From Myrica gale (lineage: Eukaryota; Streptophyta; Magnoliopsida; Fagales; Myricaceae), in NCBI GenBank assembly GCA_963930655.1, contig OZ005605.1, positions 17,863,501 to 17,927,500 of the forward strand: a stretch of DNA of 64,000 nt, given 5' to 3'. Position 1 is the stretch's first letter; each line of letters begins with the position of its first letter. Shown here one piece after another: positions 12,701-23,000 of this stretch. The notes beneath the pieces are model-generated. The model did no database searches and was not told the DNA's origin. It saw only the letters and a list, made by a program, of their open reading frames with translations. The position numbers were made by a program, and so were the translations under genes.

Positions 12701-15700
12701 TATTTGCAGATTTATATATATGGGCTTTGATATTGCCATGGAACATCATAGCTGGTCTCATGTTGGATTCATCTTTTTCTCGATTGTATCCTTGCATCAT
12801 TGGTCAGAAAATGATAGTGTACTAACATTTTCATCGAGTGAAACTTGCTGTTGCTCCTTAACTTGCTCTATAATTACCTCAGTTATTTATTGGAGTTGCA
12901 AGGTAAGCACCCTGTAATTGTTAATTGAGGACTCTTTGATGTCTAACTTGACCTTTTTACATATGGCTACAAAATTTTAAGTTTTACCAATATGCAAACA
13001 TTACTTTTATGTAGGGCTACAAATGTTTTTTCTTGTGCGTATTTGGTCAATCTGGTTCGACCTGCACATCGGAAGATACCTGCAAAGCATCAAAAAGCAC
13101 TTTGGTATAGTGGTATGAGGAATAGACATTGCTACTTATTTGAATTTGTTTCTGTCATATTCCAAAATTATCATCATCTGTGGGTGTGAATAGGACTCCG
13201 AGGGGCAATGGCGTTTGCCCTTGCTCTGCAATCGGTTCACGATCTTCCAGAAGGACATGGCCAGACCATATTCACTGCAACCACTGCAATTGTTGTTTTG
13301 ACGGTAGGCAACCTGACCTTTGTTGTTAAATTAAAGTTTTTCAGTGTCTGCTGCCTTGACCTTGTTGAAATGTACGAAGTTGTGTATTCCCTTCCAGTCA
13401 TGTACTCTGAATTTGAAGTCGACTGTACATTCTACTGCATGCAATTAGCTTGGACTTGTTAGAAAGTTAACATGAACTAGTCACTTAGACAAATGAAAAT
13501 GCATGTTTACAGTGATATCTAAAAGCATGTGCTTTAATTGTGTGGGAATAATACGAATTTACTTCAAAGATGTGTTTTGATTTTAATCATAATCTTCAAT
13601 AGATGATCTTTGGTTGACAATGATCGCTAAAAGTATGACATAAAACAAATTAACATGGTAGTCCTGGCTCCAAACCACTTAACCTGGCCATAAAACTCCT
13701 CTGACATTCAGTTTGTTGTTTGGATTTTATCCTGTGGATTTCTTCCTTACTGTCTTAGTTGATGTCTCTTTTGGCTTTCCTTGTGTTCTTCTATATCTTA
13801 AATTTTGTTCCAACTTATTTTTACCAAGTGCCTTTATAGTCTTTTGTCTTCTTCTCCCAGATTAGTGCCACAGCTTGTCTTTACAACATGGATCTTTTTC
13901 TCATTTTGTAGCATCCAACTGAATATCTAATGCTGTTTCTAAGTGGCACATTGTATGGCATATAAAGGGTATAGGGCCTCAGTCCACCGTCTGTCGTGAT
14001 TTGCAAGAATCATACGTGCCAATCGCTGACTATTTTTCATCCAGTTCTTGTATTTCCTATAAGTACTTTTCTCATGGCAGGAACAGTTAATCAGGCTTTT
14101 GATAAAGATACCGAGAATTGGAAAAATTGGAGAGAGAGAGAGAGAGAATGAAAGACCGTAAATAATTTTCTTTTTAAGCAGAAATTTTCTTGCTTTATAA
14201 TATTTGGACCTTGGCCCTAGCTGAACCCAACCCTGCACCTTACAATCATCAGGAGCATATTAAGTCAAAGCTTGCTAGATAGCAACCGCATATTCTGAGG
14301 GCATTTTCCCTTTTCTATTGCCTCCTTTAACCAGGGTCTTGGACATCAAAATGAGACCCTTTCTCTATATTGAAGCTCGTTAGATTTTGGAAAAATAAAT
14401 TTACCTATGATTTGTGACAACAGCCTTGGAGGACAGTGTCTGAGATTCTAGTTTAATGGAGAGGCGGTGAGATGGTGATTGAGCGCTGTAAAGGTGCTTA
14501 GGATTTAGTGAACAAAGAGGCTTGGAAGATAGATGAAGGGTTCTAGGGCCTGTTTGATGGCATGCTGTGATCTTGATGATCAGGACAGCAGACAAAATGG
14601 CGATCCCATGATAATTAAGAAAAAAAAAATTCTGTGAAGCCTCTGCACATAAAACATCTTTAACTCTTAATAATGACCAAAATTACAAACTGCTTTTCAA
14701 CCATAGACTATGTAGGACACAATCTTCAAACCGTAGAAGACTCCTTTCAGTCCAATGTCTGACAGGGGGACCATATTCTAAAACTGAAAGTCAAGATTAA
14801 TTTGTTCTTTGCGTATAAGAAATCCTGTTCTTACAATTTACCTAGAGCCTTGTAAATGATTTTTCAGGTGTTGTTGATTGGAGGTTCAACAGGTACGATG
14901 TTGGAAGCCTTACAGGTTGTCGGTGATGGCCATGACGGTTCCTTAGGAGAAGTAAGTTCCGCAAATAATAAACTATGTTACTAGATCTGGTTCTATGGTA
15001 TTTTAGCTCAGTAGGAAGAGTATCGATATGCTTGAACAGAACATTTTGAGTATGATCTGCCTTATTAGATATTATTCACTTAATCTATCTTATTCTTATA
15101 CTCATGGTTTTTAAATCTTTATGCATATCATGCTTTGAAAATGCTGCTCAGTTAAGTTCATATTTGGCGTTGTTAGATAGAGATAGTAACAACTTTTCAG
15201 GCACAAAACTTTTGTGTCCCAAGCGTGATGATCGACGGTGAATTTGTTAAATTCTAACTTCTTTACTTTTTCTTTTTATTCCCTGCTTCCCTCCAAGAGC
15301 TTTGAAGGGAACAATGGCTATATTGCTCCCTCATTCGATGAGGAACCATCATCCGGGAACAAGATCAAGATGAGACTTAAAGAGTTCCAAAAAAGGTATG
15401 CCTTCCAGTGGGAGGAGCCTACCAAGTTTTCTTGTGATTCTTATGCTAAGAAAGCAACGACCCCCCCCCCCCCCCCCCCCTTTCTCTCTCTCCCCTGGGG
15501 CTTATTTTTCTCTATTTGCAGCACGGCTTCATTCACAGCATTAGATAGGAACTTCCTCACCCCATTCTTTACGAGTCAGAGTGGAGATGACGAAGAAGAG
15601 CATGGTAAGAAAAACTTGTTTTGGCTCGTTCAGTTATGATATATGGTTTAAGCAGATGCCGGCCAAGAAATTTTAGATTTAGAATGCCTGAACTATCTTT

Positions 15701-16247
15701 TTGCTGTGTGAAAATGCCTGAACAATCTTGCTAGTGAGCAAAACATTGATATTTCTTATTCACTCTATTCTATTCCGAAGTGGATAAGGTACTTTCTGTA
15801 CTGGATTCTTGCTGGCTAAGAAATATGAAAGTATTTATCTATTGAGATTCAACTATACTCCTTAAATTTGAATCCACCTTTTTTAATTTAAATTTACATC
15901 TTTCCAAATTGGAACCAATCTTTCTTTGTCCGCATAAGGGCATTTTGTGAAGAGTTTTCTATTTTGTTTGTGATTACTAGACACGCCATTTGCCAACTTC
16001 TATATCTGCTTTGAGACGAAGAGATTATTAAATAATTTAACGTCAATTGTACTCGTTCTGCATCAATCACACCTGCGCCAAATTGTTGTCATTAATTGTC
16101 AGCATTGATCTGCTCTATCATTTGTTAGCAAAAGATACAAGGGAGTCTCATCAAATTGGAGTAACTTGAGTGGTGATTTTGTTTTTGTGCTGAACAGATG
16201 TGCCAATGGCTAGTTCTATAAGAGGGGGTTTCCGTGGTCCTATGTAA
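6752..16247 (+). CDS. NHX5/6: Endosomal Na+(K+)/H+ exchanger, NHX5/NHX6 class
   Basis: This CPA1 antiporter of Golgi, trans-Golgi and endosome membranes exchanges K+ or Na+ for H+ and keeps endosomal pH. Twenty-two exons join in frame to 529 aa: 6752-6938, 7142-7193, 7400-7459, 7569-7593, 7692-7777, 7871-7982, 11074-11136, 11254-11273, 11358-11455, 11985-12013, 12114-12145, 12241-12288, 12375-12435, 12516-12613, 12710-12785, 12883-12902, 13015-13112, 13194-13303, 14868-14951, 15298-15395, 15522-15604, 16198-16247. Family landmarks are the first membrane segment ([20 protein letters not shown]), PPIIFQSGFSL, the ion-binding [16 protein letters not shown] and [11 protein letters not shown]. The ATG at 6752 begins MGIEDD, and the length suits the family (about 520-535 aa). 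Three introns carry minor-spliceosome signals; exons 8 and 16 are only 20 nt. The last exon ([11 protein letters not shown]...) is a weakly conserved tail, so its end is slightly less certain. Confidence 0.95.
7460..7568 (+). other. U12-type AT-AC intron (NHX intron 3)
   Basis: The exon reading PPIIF splits in its last codon. No GT donor fits, but the intron can start ATATCCTG, one base from the minor-spliceosome donor ATATCCTT. It ends in AC at 7567-7568, just before the codons for QSGFSL. A branch-point word CTCCTTGAC lies about 15 nt before the AC. The 109-nt intron restores the family sequence exactly. Confidence 0.9.
7983..11073 (+). other. NHX intron 6, 3.1 kb
   Basis: Long intron between exons encoding VLSIFQ and [11 protein letters not shown]. 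It holds a probable MITE near 8960-9140. The rest (8200-8800, 9180-10700) has scattered short open frames on both strands with no recognisable domain and is probably decayed repeat sequence. Confidence 0.6.
8960..9140. mobile_element. Likely relative of the 6412-6609 MITE, inside NHX intron 6
   Basis: The stretch contains GTGGTGTTTGCAAACCAAAA, GTGAAAAAGTGGAGAGAGAT and GATTTGATGGAGAGAGAT. These resemble the reverse complement of the MITE just upstream of the gene (GTGAAAAAGTGAAGAGAG, GATTTGATGGGAAGAGAT). The ends are not resolved. Confidence 0.35.
12014..12113 (+). other. U12-type AT-AC intron (NHX intron 10)
   Basis: The intron begins ATATCCTTTC, a perfect minor-spliceosome donor, and ends in AC at 12112-12113. 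A branch-point-like word ACCTTAAT lies about 11 nt before the end. Removing the 100 nt joins FTSAL to LFKYAGLD in frame, as expected for NHX5/6 proteins. No GT-AG alternative gives the conserved sequence. Confidence 0.92.
12786..12882 (+). other. U12-type GT-AG intron (NHX intron 15)
   Basis: The donor GTATCCTTGC matches the minor-spliceosome GT-AG consensus, and the branch word CTCCTTAAC is exact about 22 nt before the AG at 12881-12882. The 97-nt intron sits between the exon ending FFSI and the 20-nt exon encoding LFIGVA. Confidence 0.88.
13304..14867 (+). other. NHX intron 18, 1.6 kb
   Basis: Between the exon ending AIVVLT and the one starting VLLIGGSTG. It includes a short GA run near 14131-14148 and no recognisable gene or complete transposon. 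Confidence 0.55.
15461..15480 (+). repeat. 20-base cytosine run in NHX intron 20
   Basis: Twenty consecutive C residues, followed directly by a pyrimidine-rich stretch ending in the acceptor of the penultimate exon (15521). The run lies 42 nt upstream of the splice site and is likely length-variable. Confidence 0.9.
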
Positions 16248-17690
16248 TAGCTGCCGTGGAAATTTGCCTAGAAGCTCACATGACCCGAGTCATATAGTAG
16301 ATATTTTACAAAACTGCATAGCGGAGATGGCTTGGTAGTGCACTGGCAAAATGGATACCATTGTCAATTAGAGAGAGCGAGGAGGCACATCATTGTCTCC
16401 TTTGTGCATTCCTAATCCTACTTTCTAATACACTTGTAAATTGATAAAAGGTCATATGACACGGACATGGATACTTGTCTTATAGATTGGCCATTTATTG
16501 TTAGATGTTACAATCAAATAGATAGTTGTAGGCCTGTTTCATTATATGGATCTGTTACTGCTGGATTCAAAACTTGTAGCAGATCTGTAAATTCAAATGA
16601 CAAATGGTATGTATATTTCCAATTTTTCCATTATTTTTCAGTTGTTGAAATATCTCCGGTAGAAGACAGACATAGCTGGACGAGGATCCTGCAATTCGGT
16701 CAATTCGGAGAGGCTGAGAGAGTGGTGTGGGTCCTGCTCGGGATTCACACCTGCCCGAACAGCACTCACTGTACTAATGGGCCTCCTGCTTGGTTGAGGG
16801 TCATCATTTGTCTTGTATGTATTGGGCTCAATGTCCAACCCTATAGCTGCCGTTGCTGTGTTGGTTCATGGTTGCAGCTTGTTTTCCTTTACAGAGTCTG
16901 TTTCTTAAGTAGTGGTCGGGGTTGGCTCTCTTTTGTATCCATATTTTTTTCTAGTTAGAAAAAAAAACTTGGAGGTGATATATACTTTGAGTCGGACCCT
17001 AAATCGTAATTTAGTGTAAAAATTTCACCAAAGTTGTATTATAAAAACAAAACAAAAATTGTTTTCAAATTGATTGGAGAAATTAAAGTATTTAAAAGGA
17101 TTATTTTCAAAAGGTAACTTCTATTATGGAATTGGAATCCAACGCTACAAAATGTTGTCTGAGAGGAATTAGGATCTTATGTCATTTCCTACCATAATTG
17201 CAGTATGTAATTTAGAGAGAAATTGACACAATAGGTGAATCATATACTATTTAATGTTCATGTAAAATTTTGGATAGCATGAGCTCTACAATGAAGTATA
17301 CATTTTGTGTCTATCTCTCTCTAAATTGTATGGTACAATTTGAATAGAAAATTGCAGATGATCATGGTTTATCTACAGTTTGATAGTTGATCTCAGCGCA
17401 AGTTTGGATTTCATTCAACTGGAGGCTACCTTCTTAGTGATAGGTTTGGTTTACATCTCTACAAAAAAGGTACTAGACCAATTGTCCGAACAAAACTGTT
17501 TTTAGAGATTTTGTGAAGGAAATGCATGGAAAGGGAAAAAAACAAGAAATAAAATGCAATGAGATGACAGATGAAAATATTGATATTCTCCTTCTAGTTA
17601 GTTGGGGCATTCTCCAATTGTTTTTGGTTCTGTCTTGCGCATTCAGGGACGATTGGACAGGGTAGCGTAATGCCCCTTTTTTGAAAAATA
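16248..17690. other. Intergenic, NHX 3' flank to EDE1-type promoter
   Basis: Holds the presumed NHX 3' UTR. The stretch about 16640-16965 is more GC-rich, is open on + for 163 codons (16467-16958), and ends CTAGTTAGAAAAAAAAA. This looks like the A-tailed 3' end of a retroposon rather than a gene. Nothing else is recognised. Confidence 0.45.
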
Positions 17691-17691
17691 G

Positions 17692-17727
17692 AACCGTTAC
17701 AACTTGATCCTACTCAGCCAACGGCTA
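17692..17727 (+). promoter_or_regulatory. Two MSA-like (mitosis-specific activator) sites
   Basis: GCCAACGGCTA at 17717-17727 matches the plant M-phase MYB3R element YCYAACGGYYA at 10 of 11 positions. GAACCGTTACA at 17692-17702 has the AACGG core in reverse. Both lie about 300 bp before the ATG of a mitotic microtubule-protein gene, where such sites would make sense. Short motifs can occur by chance. Confidence 0.45.
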
Positions 17728-18014
17728 GTTTTCTGCTCCTTTTCACGAGAGGCCCTTACGGGTTCCGCTCTCTTTAGTTCTCGGTGCCTCTTCTCGCTCC
17801 TTTCCCCAATAACGTTGTGACGTCAACTGTTCAGGGTTGTACGGACCCTGACAATTTGGATCCATCTTCTTCTGTTAGATTGGAGGACAGCAACCGGAGA
17901 TAGATCCGTTCATTCATCAATTTATTCGTAGTACATACCTTGTTGGCTTGTTGGCTTTGGGTGGGTATTCAGCAAATCGATAGATTGAGGGTTGATCAAT
18001 TTGCCTTGGTGAAT

Positions 18015-19992
18015 ATGAATGAACCGATGCAACAGCAACATCCAGCCAAAGGGGCAGACGAAAACTCCACCGTGATGGAGACGGGGGCCGTGGCGGTGCT
18101 AGCTGAGGTTTCTCCTCATCCTCCCCCTCCTCCTCCGCCACCATCTCAACGACGGCCGAGGGTGAGGGAGGTGAGCTCTAGGTTCATGTCTCCTGTCATT
18201 TCATCCTCAGCTTCGGCCAATTCATCACCGCCCTTCCATAAGACGCAACGCTCAAGCTCTGTTCACAGGCCGCGGCGGCAGCACCTGGATGTGGATCCAT
18301 TGTGCTGTTCAGATGAGAACAGGCCCGCCGAGTCCAATCAGAACCAGAGCTTCGAAACTTCACCCCCTTTGGATTCTCGATGTAAAACAGCGGCTCTGCC
18401 CTCTACTCAGAGGAAACAGCGTGTTGTAGTGAAGCTATTCAAAGAAAATGGAAGCGGTGGCAGACCCAAACAGCTGCAGCCCTCAAAAACGTACACGGGG
18501 AAAATTGTTCACAACGCTTTTGCCACTCCATCGAGGCCTGACACACCAACGGTCACTGCAAATGTTGCGGATAAGGACAGGATGATGCCCTCAGCGTCAT
18601 CAAGATTCAGACGGTCTACCAGTGTCAGTGCCACAGCCGCGGCCAAGCTGTTGCAATCAAGCGGCCTGTCATTACCGGCTCAATCTTCCGTTCCCCTTGA
18701 TCCGTCTTCGCTGACTGCCGACGGCAATAATCATGATCCACTTATAAATTGCACGGCAAGATCTCTTCCTGATTTCCGCTCTTCCATGCCTGAGGCAGAC
18801 ATGTTGCCAACGGTTTCCAGTAGACTCCTGCCCGAGAAAAATTGCATTAGGGATTATGTGACTACTAGACGAGATTTTTTGAAATCTTCTGCTTCCCGTT
18901 GCTCTCGTTCTCTGAATTTAACCTCGTCAGGCGCTGAACACTCCTTGTTCCATTCCACCAAAGGCAGTGACAAACAAGCCTATGCTCTCCCCAAGCCATA
19001 CACAAACTCTGTGAAGATGGGGGACCTCTCTCTTCCTCCAGTTCCGCCTTGCTCAAAGCTGGGGACTGATGCTAGGAAGGAAAGGAAAGTTTACACCCAT
19101 CAGGAAGATGTCCATACACTAAGATTGCCTCACAATCGTTATCTGCAGTGGAGATTTGCCAATGCAAAAGCAGAGGCATCCATCCAAGCTCAGCAAACAG
19201 AAAGCGAGGTTTGTCGCATTCACTGCCTTCTTTTTCCATTTAATTTAATATTCCTTTACCAGTTTGTTTATCAAGCATTATGGTATTAAACTTGATATCT
19301 GATACCTCTATTAGTGAAATAGAACCAGGGATGTGACATCATTTGATGATTTGAGTTAACTTCCTATGGATGCACAATATATTATGTGAACCAGGATTTT
19401 AGAGTGAATTTTTTCCTTGGGGTCCAAGAGTAAATAAGTTACTATAATATATTTTTCAATACAATAACGGTGGAAGTATAGTGTTGATTTGACTTTCAGC
19501 CCACCCGGGTGAGTTTTAATGTCCTTCCCGTCCAATTTTGCATCCTCCACTGGCCCGTTTTACATGCCACATGGTGCTGTAAGTTCTCCGTTTCTTAGCC
19601 AAACTGCAGTGAATATCAGGCTCTTGACAATGCAAATGCTAAGTTTCAAATAGGTCCCATAGTTTGTTTGGCTCGTACCTAACTCAAATAGATTTATAAA
19701 TCTATAGATGCTAAATCTATCAACAAGGAGGGATGTTTTACCAAACAGAAAGCTTGCTCCTGGCTTTCCAAATGAACAGAACAGAATAGATGAAGTTTTA
19801 ATTTGCAAAACTCTCAGTTAGGACCCAATTTGTTTGTTTTATACACCCTTTTCCATGTCTCTCAAATACCAAAGCATGTTGCACACGTTTCTCTTATCAA
19901 TATTTCCTTTTACAGCTTCAAAACCAATTGAAGGTTGGTTCTTGTTGCTGGATATGCTTTACTCTATGAGTGTGACATGTCTACAAATTTCC

Positions 19993-20031
<39 letters not shown>

Positions 20032-23000
20032 TCAGTTGTTGAGGCACTTGGTAGAATATCCTTATCAGTGAAATTAAAACTTTCAGATTTCAGAGTCCCA
20101 GTATGGTACCACTAGCTGTTTTCTTTCTGTTAGATGTTTTAGTTTACCATTCACGTTAACAAAAACCAGTATAATTTTGCGTCTCAGTACAAATTACGTA
20201 ATATAAGTGCAGAGAGAGAGATGGTCAGTTGTCGAGGCACTTGGTAGAAGATCCTTATCAGTGAAATTAAAACTTTCAGATTTCAGTCTCAGTATGGTAC
20301 CATTAGCTGTTTTCTTTCTTTTAGATGTTTTAGTTTACTATTCACGTTAACAAAAACCAGTATAATTTTGCATCTCACAGTACAAATTACGTAATATAAG
20401 TGCCGCATCAATTGCAAATGCGAAAAATATGGTAGAGATGGTTTGGAAAGAGCAAACCAGATACAAAAAGCACTTGGAAGAAGCCAATATATTACTACAT
20501 TCAAAAGGACGTAATCTTTCTATCCTTAATTTATTTTTTGTGAGACGAAGTTAAGATAAGAGAAGAGTAGATGGCAGGTACGGAAAAGAATTAATCAGAT
20601 ATGGAAGATAGCTTGTACTACAAAAGTAGGACAATGAGATGGGCAGATGGCAACCCTAGCCCTGACATCTGAGGCAGTCAGACTAACCTCGTTCATACTA
20701 ATTTCCAAGCTCATCCATGATGACTTATTTGGAAATCTTATTTTTCTGATGTATTATCGCAATATGTATTTTTTAATTATTATTTATCTTTCACTTCTCT
20801 CTCAATATTTGCATCAAACTTGTTCTTCTCCCTGAATAGAATTCTTCAAGACGGAATATTTTTCCAGATACTCTATGCACTTTCCTTCCAGTCTAATTGA
20901 ACAAACTGTTTCTTGTCTTTGTAGAGAACACTACATTCCCTTGTGGCCACAATTTCAGACTTATATAATTCTGTTCAGAGGAAACGCATAGAACTTGGGA
21001 TTTTGCAAAGAACAAAGACACTCTCAACAATTCTTGAAGCTCAAGTAAGGCTTCCAGCTTGACAAATGCTTTGATTTTTATCAACTATGAGATTCTGCTG
21101 TATGTTATCTTGTCTGTGATTATATGTATGTGATCTTTTCTGTGCTTGATTTGCAATTTCACTAAAATGAACGAGTTCTTTCACACTATGCCTGTTCATG
21201 CAAATAACCATCTCTGGCATGCAGAGCATCTCTCGTGTAGCTTATATAAACCGAGACCCTCTTATAACCTGCCAGGAGGGGGAATCATATGTTTAATATA
21301 ACTTTCCTGTTTGAACTGAAGGAACAATATTGACCCTGCATGATGTTTATAGCTGGGCACTGTCTATTATGACTCAACATTTCATGCTTCCAACAAAATA
21401 GGGGGAGCAAACACAGGAGAAAAAAACAAAAGAGCTCAATCCTCAACCCATCTCAGCAATATACTGCTATTCATTCTTTACCTTTTAGATCTCTCCAAAA
21501 ACTTCCTTTCACAATCCATCTTAGCCAACTTTTCATGATAGTGAATGGACAAGTGTTGCCTCTAACTCTCATGTGTGGATTTGTTTTACTTAATCTTATC
21601 AATTTCATGTTAATACTCATTCTTCTATTTATTAGAGGCTATTTTTCTGTTAACCATCACAATTGGACCCGATTGCCAAATCAATGCTCAAAGATTCATC
21701 TAATGGGTGAAAAGAAAGCAAAAATCTTGGCTATATAAAAGATACTAATACATAGAAGGAAAAGCTTAGGAAAATAGTTTTCCTTTGAAATGAAGGAGAG
21801 TTGAACAATCCGCTCACTCTCGTAGGGCTCTCTGAGACTTGTCTCTCTCCCTGTCCCCTTTTCCCATCCTATCTTGCCAACTCCGCCTTCCAGCCCACCT
21901 TCCCATTCCTCCCTCTCCCTTTCTCCCCCACTCCCTCCTTCATTCTCCTCTCTTTCTTTCTCCTCCCGTCCCTGCTAGTTTTCTCTTTTCTTTCTCTACT
22001 CCCTTCCTCTCTATCTTAACCTAGTTTCTCCTCCTTCTGCACTTTTGTGACTTTCTTCTTATCTTTTTTCTTTTGTCCCTCTCCTATCCCGCCGTCCAAT
22101 CCTATATTTCCTATCTTACGGTTTTCTCTTTTCTCAACCCCATGTCTCTCCTCCCTCTTTTGGCCTATGCTTCTCGGTGTCTTTTGAACCATGCTTGGCT
22201 CTGCCGAGTTAAACCCAGATGACTCTCCGGAGGAGGATTACACCTTGATTATCACTGTTATCGCCCATTAATGAAGATGATATCCGTTCAGCTCTTTTTC
22301 GCTCTTGGCATTTTGTCCCGAGCCTGGAAATCGAGAAATTAGAGGGTAACCATTTCTTTTTTGGTTTCCCTCACCCCCATCATACTTGAACCTTTCATCT
22401 CTCCACATCACCGAAATGATCTAACAAGAGCTGCAAGTGAGAAAGAGCTATTGGCATTTTGTCCTGAGCCTTTCCTTTGTGGATCTAGTAGGGGCTCAAC
22501 CATAGGGGTCCACCCTGCGAGGCCAGAGTGGGGTACTCTTCCTTCATCGATGTGCGGATAGAGCTCAAATTCCCTTGGATGGAAAGGAACAATGTGTAAG
22601 ACTGCGAAGTTTACGAGCTTGTGATTTCGGAACTTTAGGCTATGTTGTTTTATATCTCAAAAAGTTTTCAAAAACTTTCCACTCATTTTTTCATCAATTC
22701 CAATAACTTTTCACAAATTTCAATAATTTTTTTATCAATTCCAATACCTTTTCAACAATCTCAATAACTTTTTACAAATTCCAAAAACTTTTAACACACT
22801 TTTCACCAATCCCAAGAGAATCTACACTACTTCCAAAAAATACAAAAAACAAAAATTGTTTTGAGAACTCAACCAAACATAGTCTTAGTTTCATATTCAT
22901 GCCCTGAGTGAACTGTCGGTGGTTCATAAAGTACTCACTATAGTTTCGTTAGTCGAACCATAGGATTGCTGAAAGACATACCTTACAAGCGAAGAGAAAT

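Noticed and set aside
16467-16958. 163-codon open frame downstream of NHX
   Set aside because: No start context, no recognisable domain, and the region ends in an A-run like a retroposon tail. It covers two regions of different base composition.
20028-20403. Possible CRISPR-like or regulatory repeat array
   Set aside because: Only two long direct copies without spacers, in a plant intron: simple tandem duplication.
21801-22024. Two overlapping Pro/Ser/Leu-rich frames
   Set aside because: They are the translation of a long CT-rich simple tract in an intron.
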